Positions 1 through 7,900 of a stretch of 14,726 bases of DNA are shown here, one piece after another. Below the pieces are notes generated by a model, which saw nothing but the letters and a program-made list of their open reading frames with translations, ran no database searches and was not told where the DNA came from. Numbering within the stretch: position 1 is the first letter of the stretch; each line of letters starts with the position of its first letter. The position numbers and the translations under genes are program-made. The stretch comes from Bacteroidales bacterium (GTDB taxonomy: Bacteria > Bacteroidota > Bacteroidia > Bacteroidales > B18-G4). The stretch covers positions 1-14,726 of the forward strand of contig JAGLEK010000444.1 in assembly GCA_023145125.1 (NCBI GenBank), read 5' to 3'.

Positions 1-485
1 GTATAGCATCATGGATATGCTTGAGCCAAGGTTGCTGGTTAAGGATAAATAAGCACTATTTGTCAATAGGCCCCCCTTAGATTTCTCAAAAACTTATTAT
101 GTAGCCTTATCATGGCAGTAGAATTGTGCGATTGCTACGATTGCGCGACGTATAAGATTGCATGAAGTTGGCATACCTTCGAATATCGGGCAATCGCTCA
201 ATCTTCTACATCGGGCAATAAAAAAGCTTGCCGCATCGAGCAGCATTCTTTTTTGTGGTCCCGCCAGGGCCACCCCCGATTTCTTACATCATAGATATAT
301 AGTATTTTAAGAAATCGTATAGTAGTAATGACTGCGATTTTCACTGCGAAATGTTTGACAGTTCTCATATTCCAGGACATATGCCTGTATCATATTGGGC
401 GGTTCGCTGGGCTTGAATAATAACTGCGGATTTGCTAACTTGGAAGAGCATAAGCTTGTGAGGAATACCCCACCGAAATAGTTAG
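1..485. other. Gene-less stretch with short repeats and hairpins
   Basis: I see no convincing coding region. The longest open frame (198-380, minus) has no recognisable domain or start context. The stretch holds a 10-bp direct repeat (atcgggcaat at 185-194 and 210-219) and an inverted pair, gcgattgc at 128-135 and gcaatcgc at 190-197. An A-run at 220-225 and a T-run at 249-254 flank an imperfect GC stem. A hairpin at 255-273 (GTGGTCC, loop CGCCA, GGGCCAC, with one G-T pair) follows. The A-run/stem/T-run could be a weak bidirectional terminator of an upstream gene outside the window, but the stem is bulged and I do not call it as one. Confidence 0.5.
185..219. repeat. 10-bp direct repeat, 25-bp period
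   Basis: The decamer atcgggcaat occurs exactly at 185-194 and again at 210-219. Related gcaatcg / cgattgc words lie at 128-146 in the opposite orientation. The repeat is outside any gene I can support. It may be a degenerate intergenic element or simply low-complexity drift. Confidence 0.45.
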
Positions 486-493
486 TATATTTG
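486..493 (+). promoter_or_regulatory. Candidate -7 box of the beta-barrel gene
   Basis: TATATTTG matches the Bacteroidota -7 consensus TAnnTTTG at every fixed base and lies 22 bp before the ATG at 516. No TTTG-like -33 box is found 19 bp upstream (463-466 is gaat). The call therefore rests on one half of the promoter only. Confidence 0.3.
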
Positions 494-515
494 ATTTAAT
501 AAATTGAACAGCTTT

Positions 516-1208
516 ATGAAAAAGATCTTGTTAGCAGTTATTGGAATATTTATTCTCGGATCGGTTTTTTCCCAGGATTCATTTTTATCAGCGATCAGAA
601 AATTCAATATCGGAGTTGGTTTGCATACGGATATCTGGCTAGGGAATCCTCCGGGCATGGATCCAAGGACAATAAACCAGGGTGTCCAGGTCAATGGCAT
701 GTATAACTACCGCATAAAGGAAAGTGCGGTAAACATTGCTGGTGGAGTTGGTCTCGGAACCCATAATCTCTACACTAACACATATATTCCTGATATCAAG
801 GCCGACTCAATCTCTTTCTTAAAGATACCTGACAATATACCGTATAAAAAAAGCAAACTCTCTCTGGCCTATATTGATATCCCTTTGGAATTCAGGGTCA
901 AAACGCGTAAGCATTTTCGGATAGCTTTCGGATTTAAGGTCGGTTTCAACATTAATGCCCATGTTAAGTACAAAGGAAATCGCTTCGTTGTTGGGCCCAG
1001 TGGATTTGTTTTTGCAGCTGGAGCAATTGTCAAGGAAAAGGAAAAGGATGTTCGCCAGATAGAAACCATCCGCTATGGCGCTACATTCCGGATAGGATAT
1101 AAATGGTTCAACCTAACGGCCTACTATCAGATCTCAAAAATATTTAAGGTTGACAGGGGTCCGGCACTGTACCCGATCTCATTTGGCATAGCGGTTATCC
1201 CTTTTTAA
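516..1208 (+). CDS. PorT-like outer-membrane beta-barrel protein
   Basis: This 230-residue protein is probably a small outer-membrane beta-barrel of the PorT / OMP_b-brl type common in Bacteroidota. The N-terminus is a clear signal peptide (MKKILLAVIGIF..., cleavage likely after FSQ near residue 16-20). The mature part alternates polar and hydrophobic residues in strand-like segments, for example around FNIGVGLHTDIW, YIDIPLEFRV, FRIAFGFKVGFNI, GATFRIGYKW and FNLTAYYQIS. It ends in phenylalanine, as many outer-membrane barrels do. The ATG at 516 is chosen. The frame is open from a TTG at 504, but that would add four residues before a textbook MKK signal start. It stands alone: the next coding start is over 200 bp away. 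The substrate and role cannot be told from sequence; it could be structural, a transporter, or part of a secretion or gliding apparatus. Confidence 0.8.
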   Translation: MKKILLAVIGIFILGSVFSQDSFLSAIRKFNIGVGLHTDIWLGNPPGMDPRTINQGVQVNGMYNYRIKESAVNIAGGVGLGTHNLYTNTYIPDIKADSISFLKIPDNIPYKKSKLSLAYIDIPLEFRVKTRKHFRIAFGFKVGFNINAHVKYKGNRFVVGPSGFVFAAGAIVKEKEKDVRQIETIRYGATFRIGYKWFNLTAYYQISKIFKVDRGPALYPISFGIAVIPF

Positions 1209-1323
1209 TACGACTACCCGTACAGGATAAGTTCTGCTCTCTGTTTAGGTGCCAAACAAATATACAAAAACTTTATAATGTTTGGCTCTAAAAATTTGTG
1301 ATTTTGACGGCCTTTTTTGACAG

Positions 1324-1361
1324 GAGAATTTGGAATTCTCAAGGTTCTGATTTTGAATCAG
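1324..1361. repeat. Two tandem perfect hairpins
   Basis: Hairpin 1 is GAGAATT-TGG-AATTCTC at 1324-1340 (7-bp stem, 3-base loop). Hairpin 2 is CTGATT-TTG-AATCAG at 1347-1361 (6-bp stem, 3-base loop). Six bases separate them. Neither is followed by a T-run, so they do not look like rho-independent terminators. As DNA, both are short spaced palindromes of the kind dimeric regulators bind. As RNA they could shape the 5' leader of the downstream gene. Both stems are AT-rich and short, so chance is possible for either one alone. Confidence 0.4.
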
Positions 1362-1420
1362 CAAAGAGATTTTGTATATTGTTGATTGATAATTACCTGT
1401 AGATATCAGGCCAATCAGCC

Positions 1421-1537
1421 ATGCGCAATATTGCTTTTATTATTGTCATCAATTTGTTATGCCTGTTCAGTCAGGCACAGTGGTGTCGATCCTATGACCA
1501 TCAAAGGATTGCTTCAGAATACGCTGAAAACATATAA
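1421..1537 (+). CDS. Possible 38-residue secreted peptide or broken gene start
   Basis: An ATG at 1421 opens 38 codons ending in TAA at 1535-1537, 11 bp before the ATG at 1549. The peptide starts with a good signal peptide (MRNIAFIIVINLLCLFSQA, then QWC) and has a 19-residue polar tail. The beginning resembles the start of larger Bacteroidota secreted proteins, in which a Cys follows soon after the signal cleavage site, so it could be the stump of a truncated secreted protein. It could also be a genuine small exported peptide co-transcribed with the next gene, or a chance ORF. No strong ribosome binding site is visible. I do not recognise a family. Confidence 0.3.
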   Translation: MRNIAFIIVINLLCLFSQAQWCRSYDHQRIASEYAENI

Positions 1538-1548
1538 AAAAGAGATTT

Positions 1549-2820
1549 ATGATTAAATTGAACACTCTGGCTTTTCACAACTTGTTTCGTATTGCGATCT
1601 TCTTTTTATTGCTGCATTCCGCACCATCATTGTTCTCCCAGGTATATGGATGCACTGATCCCAACGCAATTAATTATAACCCGGCTGCTACATGGAATGA
1701 CGGATCATGTATTTATGAACCTACTTCATTCACGCCTCAGCAATACCTCGAATTGCCAGCTTCCCTTGATGAAACCTCGGGGTTGATATTCTGGGCAGGA
1801 GGCATTTGGACCTTTAATGATAGCGGAGGATTACCCGTGATCTATAAGGTTGATACGATTAGCGGTGAGATTATTCAAAGTATCACAGTCTTAAATGCTG
1901 ATAATACAGATTGGGAAGATATTACCCAGGACGAGGATAATATCTATGTTGGAGATTTTGGTAATAATAATGGTAATCGCAAAGACCTGAAAGTATATAA
2001 ACTGGATAAATCCGGCATTCCTCCCACTGGAAATGCAAGTGTTTCTGCCGGGGTCATTTCCTTTTCCTACGGGGATCAGCATGATTTTACTCCATCTTAT
2101 AATGCTAATGAGTATGATTGTGAGGCGATAACCTGTGTGGATGATATGCTTTATCTTTTTACAAAAAACTGGGTCAGTCAAACGACAAGGCTTTATGAAT
2201 TACCAACTGTTTCAGGTACCTACAGTATTTTGCCTGTTGATTCCTTTGATGTTGATGGCCTGATTACCGGGGCCGGATATTCCGGTGATAATAATCAGGT
2301 GATCATGAGTGGGTACAAAAACTATAAGCCATTTCTGTTTTTATTGTTTGATTATTACGAAAATGAATTCTTCTCAGGAAATAAGAGAAGGATAGATATG
2401 GATGGAATGTTAGGTGCCCAGACTGAAGGTATCTGCTTCAAAAACGGATACAATGCACTGCTATCCTGTGAGAAATCAATTCTTGATCAGCAGGTATTTA
2501 AACTGAATACTGCAATATGGACAGATACAACATTTTTATATTTGCCCGAATTAAATGAGGATTTGTTTATTCGGGTTCATCCTAACCCTGTCAGATCCGA
2601 TAAGCTGAGGATTGATGTTTTTCAGCCGGGAGAAGAACAGTGTTTCATAAATATTTATGATTTATTGGGAAGAAGTATGCTGGCACAGAAACATAAAATA
2701 AATAGTAAAAGAAAAAAAACTACCCTAAGTCTTGGTATAGGTGAAATTACACCCGGAATATATATGCTGCATGTTATTGCCGGGAATAGTTATGCCATCG
2801 AAAAGATCATAATAGAATAA
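1549..2820 (+). CDS. Secreted T9SS protein with GCTDP repeat and propeller-like region
   Basis: This 423-residue exported protein starts with a signal peptide (about residues 1-31, hydrophobic core FRIAIFFLLL, cleavage near LFSQ). It is followed by one 'GCTDPNAINYNPAATWNDGSC' repeat, a Cys/Asp-rich module known from many marine and Bacteroidota surface proteins and thought to bind calcium. Residues 55-335 contain strand-rich segments with motifs such as ETSGLIF, WTFNDSGG (N90-G94), VYKLDKSG, DWEDI and YVGDFGNN. These suggest a beta-propeller-like fold of unknown activity. The C-terminus (about 338-423) is a T9SS type A sorting domain with HPNPV at residues 344-348 and a final Tyr/Ile-rich strand. 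The protein is therefore expected to cross the outer membrane by T9SS and stay at the surface. An AAAAGAGA stretch just before the ATG may serve in initiation. It faces the cyclase gene tail-to-tail. Function unknown. Confidence 0.88.
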   Translation: MIKLNTLAFHNLFRIAIFFLLLHSAPSLFSQVYGCTDPNAINYNPAATWNDGSCIYEPTSFTPQQYLELPASLDETSGLIFWAGGIWTFNDSGGLPVIYKVDTISGEIIQSITVLNADNTDWEDITQDEDNIYVGDFGNNNGNRKDLKVYKLDKSGIPPTGNASVSAGVISFSYGDQHDFTPSYNANEYDCEAITCVDDMLYLFTKNWVSQTTRLYELPTVSGTYSILPVDSFDVDGLITGAGYSGDNNQVIMSGYKNYKPFLFLLFDYYENEFFSGNKRRIDMDGMLGAQTEGICFKNGYNALLSCEKSILDQQVFKLNTAIWTDTTFLYLPELNEDLFIRVHPNPVRSDKLRIDVFQPGEEQCFINIYDLLGRSMLAQKHKINSKRKKTTLSLGIGEITPGIYMLHVIAGNSYAIEKIIIE

Positions 2821-2903
2821 TAATTCATTATTTACACCTCATTGAATGCATATACCGGAGCCAGTGAACACTTCTAACCGGAAATATTTGAATACCTCAT
2901 TAA

Positions 2904-2927
2904 AAGGATGCTGAATATTGCATCTTT
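2904..2927. terminator. Weak bidirectional terminator candidate
   Basis: Between two convergent genes lies an 8-bp stem (aaggatgc at 2904-2911, gcatcttt at 2920-2927, one G-T pair) with an 8-base loop and A/T ends. A second arrangement pairs ATGCTG (2908-2913) with CAGCAT (2936-2941). The position fits a shared terminator, but the stem is poor in G/C at its base and the T-run is only three bases long. Confidence 0.3.
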
Positions 2928-3002
2928 CATATAGCCAGCATATTAAGGCATCTCAAATTTCTGAATTTTAGTACTATCTTAACTCCGATATTAGGTGTTC
3001 AA

Positions 3003-4949
3003 TTACACCGTTATTTCCATATCGACGATATACATATCAATTTCGCCTTTATTTTTTGCCTGGATTTGTCCCCGGTGGCTACATTTGAAATGCCCCTTTA
3101 TGAGGTCGTATGTGCTTCCTGAAATATTCACAAGGCCAGGGATTCCGCTTGATTCCATCCTGCTTGCGGTATTTACAGCATCGCCCCATATGTCGTAGGC
3201 AAACTTATTGCTTCCGACTACTCCTGCAATTACAGGTCCGGTATGGATTCCGATCCTTAATTCCCAAAAATCCTCGCCACGGGCTTCCCGTTTAGTTTTC
3301 AGGTTTTCCATAAAGTCTCTGATCTCGAGGCCTGCCCTGACCACATCAACAGGATTGGTTGAGTTGGCAGCCGGTATACCACCCGCACACATATATGCAT
3401 CTCCAATTGTCTTAATCTTTTCAATATTATGCTTGTCAATAATCTTATCAAATTCCAGGAAACACGCATCAAGCTCGGCTACAAGTTGCTGCGGAGAAAG
3501 CTTTTCAGCAATTCTGGTAAAGCCTTTAAAGTCGGTAAACAGCACCGATACCATTTCATAATGTTTTGGAGTTGCCGAACCCTTTTCTTTCAGCTCTTCG
3601 GCTGTTTCTGCCGGAAGTACGTTCAGCAGCAGCTTATCCGATCGTTCTTTTTCATAGGCGATAATTTTGTTTGTTTTGCGTACATACCTGTACCTGCTAA
3701 GCATTCCAAGAGCAAGGACCAGTATCAATGCCCCGCTAATTGCAACAGCATTCCTTAGTAGTTTCTGACGCTGAAGAGCAAGTTCCTGTAGCTGCTGATC
3801 TTTGGTAAGAAGATCAATCTGGCCTTGCTTTTTATTGATCTCAAAATTCAGGGTAAGTGCCTGTATCCTCTTATCCATTTCTGCATTATACAGTGTATCC
3901 TTGATATCATTATACAATGATTGATACTTGAATGCATTCGGATAGTCAGGCACTTTAGCATAGGTTTGGGCAAGTCCGTTATAGGCATCCTGCAATACAT
4001 AGCTTGCCCCTATTTCCTTCGAAATTTCCCGGGAATATTTAAAGTTCTCTATTGACTGGCTGATATCTCCCATCTGATCGTAGGTATCGGCCAGACTGAG
4101 CAATGATTGGGCCATTTCAAGTTTTGCATTATTCTTTTCAGCAAGCTCATATGCTGTACGCTGATAGTTTATGGCTGTAACAAAATCCTTGCGGTAGGCA
4201 TATACCCGACCAAGGTTTAGCATGGCATAAGGAACATTTCCTGTTTCTGATTTTTCATAAGCCTCAAGAGCCTTAGTAAAATAGAAAAGGGCCGCAATAT
4301 CATCTTCCTTATCCAGGTATATCTGTCCCATATTCACGGCAGAGGTGCCAATGGCGTCATAATCACCCAGCACCTCACTAAGTGGTAGTGCCCTTGTGTA
4401 ATATTCTAATGCCATATCATGGGTTGCCCTTTTACTATAATACACAGCTCCAATATTTACCAGAGCTGTAACGATCCTGAGGGAATCGCCTATTTCCTCG
4501 GAAATACCCAAAGATTCGACATAATATTCGATAGCTTTATTATTATCACCTTCATTATAATAAACAGCCCCCAGATTATTCTGCATATTGCACACACCCA
4601 GCCTGTCGTTAATGCTTTCGAATGTTTTCAGGGATTGCTGCCAGCTTATGGTTGCTTCAATATAATTACCCTGAAAATAATATCCCATACCAATACTCTT
4701 ATGTGCATATGCCAGTCCGCTAAAATAACTAATCCTCTCCGCTAGCTCCTTAGCCTGGCTTGCATAATTAATTGCTTCAGCAGGATTGGATCGGTAATAT
4801 ATTGCAGATAAGGAAAGTAAGGTCTTTACTTTCAGAGAATCATCCTCTGATTTTTCAAGGACTGCCATCAGGCTGTCTGCCTGCCCGGCAATGGCAGAAT
4901 TGATAATAAGCAAGCTCAGTAAGACTGAAATAATAAATTGCTTAATCAT
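3003..4949 (-). CDS. TPR-sensor adenylate cyclase (class III)
   Basis: This 648-residue membrane cyclase makes cyclic AMP from ATP in the cytoplasm, probably in response to a signal sensed outside. Order of parts: signal peptide (1-21, ending AIA); six or more tetratricopeptide repeats (about 45-345); coiled coil (about 365-398); one membrane helix (about 400-418); a conserved linker (DKLLLNVLPAETAEELKEKG); and a class III cyclase domain (about 467-640). All key residues are visible. D473 (FTDFKG) and D517 (TIGDAYM) bind metal. K513 and D586 (YDIWGD) are the adenine-selecting pair, which points to adenylate rather than guanylate cyclase. N593 and R597 (NTASRM) stabilise the transition state. 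The TPRs are on the exported side, so they would read a periplasmic or surface protein partner. The start lies 30 bp after the stop of the subtilase-like gene on the same strand, so the two are probably co-transcribed. Confidence 0.93.
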   Translation of the reverse strand: MIKQFIISVLLSLLIINSAIAGQADSLMAVLEKSEDDSLKVKTLLSLSAIYYRSNPAEAINYASQAKELAERISYFSGLAYAHKSIGMGYYFQGNYIEATISWQQSLKTFESINDRLGVCNMQNNLGAVYYNEGDNNKAIEYYVESLGISEEIGDSLRIVTALVNIGAVYYSKRATHDMALEYYTRALPLSEVLGDYDAIGTSAVNMGQIYLDKEDDIAALFYFTKALEAYEKSETGNVPYAMLNLGRVYAYRKDFVTAINYQRTAYELAEKNNAKLEMAQSLLSLADTYDQMGDISQSIENFKYSREISKEIGASYVLQDAYNGLAQTYAKVPDYPNAFKYQSLYNDIKDTLYNAEMDKRIQALTLNFEINKKQGQIDLLTKDQQLQELALQRQKLLRNAVAISGALILVLALGMLSRYRYVRKTNKIIAYEKERSDKLLLNVLPAETAEELKEKGSATPKHYEMVSVLFTDFKGFTRIAEKLSPQQLVAELDACFLEFDKIIDKHNIEKIKTIGDAYMCAGGIPAANSTNPVDVVRAGLEIRDFMENLKTKREARGEDFWELRIGIHTGPVIAGVVGSNKFAYDIWGDAVNTASRMESSGIPGLVNISGSTYDLIKGHFKCSHRGQIQAKNKGEIDMYIVDMEITV

Positions 4950-4979
4950 ACGATGGCTTTTCTATTACTTATGGAGTTC

Positions 4980-7900
4980 CTAGTGCTTGACTACTCTCAA
5001 CAGCTCTATATTCTGTCCATTCTGGACTTTAATGAGATAAATTCCGGCCTTCACCCCCGACATATTTATTTCCATGGTTTTATCGGATTTCCCTGACAGG
5101 CTTATGTCCTGAATTCTTCCAAAAACGTCATAAACAAATACTTCACTGTTTTCAGCTAAAGCACTTCCAAATTCTATATAAACTTTATGAGTAACAGGAT
5201 TCGGATAAACTTTAATATCTGAAAGTTCTTTATTCTTTTCATCCTCTACAGGTTCTGATTTATTACATTTTGAGGAAGTTGAACTGGCCTGGGAAGCCAC
5301 AGAGGTTTTATGTCCGTTATGTTTGTAACTCGCCACAGTCCATGTAAATTTATTCCCATCGAAGCTTGCTGCCCATGAACCACCTCCAGCATAAAAAACC
5401 TCAGGTTGATTTATACCACTGAAAGAACCCTCAGCAGAAAGAAGGTTGTCTTCACCAATTGGAATATAGACATCGGACGCATTTTTGTTTTCATATTCAA
5501 AATATGCAATCATTGTATGGCCAAGGCTATCGGGAGTTGTAAGACCTTCCACACAATTGAGAAGTGTTTTAATATGTTTTGTTCCCGCTCCTGACGGATT
5601 GACATATAAAGTTCCAATTAGCGGTGTAAATAAGTAATTATCGGCTTCAGCATATGGAATGATATCATAGGTTCCTGCCAATCCTGCGAAAGCCGGACTA
5701 AGGGTAAAACTCAGGCTGTCGACGATACTTGAATCCTCACCAATGACAAAGCCACTGAATGTTGCAGTGAATGATGGAAGGGAATCACCGGCATAAATAA
5801 ACTTAAGGTCTGCCGACACGCTTGCACTGGCCGGATTAATAATTAAAGTATCTGTGATACTACCGACATAATTTGAGTCGACCACAGTAGCAGTTACAAT
5901 ATATGAGCCTGGCAATATAGGTGCAATGGAGTCACCATTATATGTAATTGTCAGTATGAGGCTGTCGGGAGTTGTGTATGCAGTTACAGGATTCGCATTG
6001 CCATCATAATCCTGAGCCAGGCTTGCAGGATCGAATATGATCACAGCTGTATCCGGCAGGATGGTGATTTTGCCTATCCCGTACGAAATATCAAAGTTGT
6101 TGGAAATAAATGCTCCTGGTACTATCAGGTGCTCTCCAACAGTATTTCCCGTGATCACGTTGATTGAGCTTATGGCAACATCTCCAATGGAATCACCGGA
6201 TAGGATAAGGATATCGCCCTCACCAAGGATGATTACAGCTCCGCTGTTCGTATTGTCATTAATATTTTCACTATTTACCAATGCTGTTGCAGAACTTGTC
6301 CCTAATCCGGCAGCGTTTACCAGCGCACCATAATTGACAAGGGCAGTAGCTGTTCCATATGCCATAACGCTTGCCTGTCCGTTTACAAGTGCCGTGGCCC
6401 TTACGGTTGCAATAGCGTTCACCAGGGCAGTGGCGGAAGATGCTCCGATTGCGTTAAGCAATTCCAGAGCACCCAACAAGGTTCCATTTACCAGGGCAGT
6501 GGCACGTTGGCTTACCACAGCATTTGAAATAAAGAAGCTTGTATTGGCAAGAGCAGCAGAATCGAGCAATGGCTCACCAGCGCCATTTACCAGAGCCGTT
6601 GCCCTTACTGTGGCGACGGCATTTACCAGTGCTGTGGCATGTGATTGCCTCAAAGCATTTAATACTGCCTGGTTTACAGGTTCACTTATAAGCACATTGT
6701 TAGCGGGATCAATGGTATCATTATTATAGATGTAATAGTAATCAAACCCATAAAGTGTATCGCCATAAATGATCGTAGTATCTTTAGGAATAATGGTGAG
6801 GTCAAGCTTATCAATGCTCAGTAGCCCATTGACAAAATCAAAATCGAAATTATATAATAAATTTGTATCAATTGGATCAGTGGGTAGGGTGTTACTCAGA
6901 GGATTTAAGGGATCTTCCATTGACGGTTTTATCTCCCACAAACCCACATTGCTGGTATCGTTTGCAACAGTTATCAGGGAAATGCTCAATACACGTGCTA
7001 TTTCGAGTTCTGAAAGCCCAAAGTCATTCAGGCTATACGTCCCATTCACGCTTTCAACAGAATATGAAGCATCAAAATCAGGTAATACCTCAGCATATTT
7101 TTTACTTGCATCTGCGATATTTACTACGATTGTGGGTTTAGTAGAAAAATACAATGGATTTGACGTGCCGCCATCTGTTCCATTTGTTTGGGTATTTGGC
7201 GGGTTGTAAACCTGTATCGCCGGATATCTTTCATCAAATGGAGGAATTGTTCCTGTTACCATATCACCACTCACAGTTGATGATCCTTCCAGGAGAAGAC
7301 CGTTAAAATAGATTTGAGAGCCCCCGGTCAGGTATTGGCCAATGACCGTTAATGAAATTGTATCCTCTCCGGGATTCAAAGTAGTGTCGTATACGATATC
7401 GGTAATCAAGGGGGATGGGCTTGCAAGAGTGAGCAGTGCATCTGTAGCATTCACGAGGCCCGCTCCCGTCAGCGGATCAAAGCCCGGAGACTCCATATCG
7501 ACAGCTGTTGCTTGTAAGATGTCTTTAATTTCGACAGGGCTTAGTGTTTCACCGGGATCATAGAACTTTGCTTTTGCCTGGAGAAGAAGAGCTGCGACAC
7601 CTGCAACATGGGGAGCAGACGCAGAAGTTCCAAAGAAGTTCGGGAAAGGGTCATTGTCAAAGTTCGGTCCTCCAAGGTCAACTGTTGTATTTACCCCATT
7701 GGGGGCAGTTATATCAGGCTTATTCCTGTCAGATCCATCAATGATCGTTCCCCCGACTGATGAAAAAGAGGCTACTGTGGGAGGATACACACCGTAGGCA
7801 GGCGTGTTGCTATACAGGACAGCTGCTACTGTGATAGCCTTTTCTGCATTTGCCTGACCAACGATGGTTGAGACAGAGGCATCAAAATATTCATTGAAAG

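Larger units (their letters stand above)
1209..1548. other. 340-bp gap: tandem hairpins and a possible small ORF
   Basis: The gap separates the beta-barrel gene from the next secreted protein. It holds two adjacent perfect hairpins (1324-1361) and a possible 38-codon ORF (1421-1537), both listed separately. I find no terminator with a U-run directly after the beta-barrel stop, and no paired TTTG / TAnnTTTG promoter for the gene at 1549. Confidence 0.5.

Noticed and set aside
255..273. Fragment resembling the 3' end of a tRNA on the minus strand (gtggtcccgccagggc)
   Set aside because: The conserved TTCGA loop, the anticodon arm and the D arm are missing, so no tRNA can be folded.
198..380. 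Minus-strand 60-codon ORF
   Set aside because: No domain, no signal, no start context; it runs through the hairpin and repeat patch.
504..515. Upstream TTG start for the beta-barrel gene
   Set aside because: The ATG at 516 gives a standard MKK signal peptide; the four extra residues add nothing recognisable.
6273..6638. CRISPR-like DNA repeats
   Set aside because: The repeated units are 18 bp, irregularly spaced, not identical in DNA, and in frame within a long protein.
6334..6729. Plus-strand ORF with repeated PFTRAVA-like motifs
   Set aside because: It is the antisense shadow of the ATALVN array. The minus strand has the signal peptide, domains and the silent-codon pattern of a real gene.
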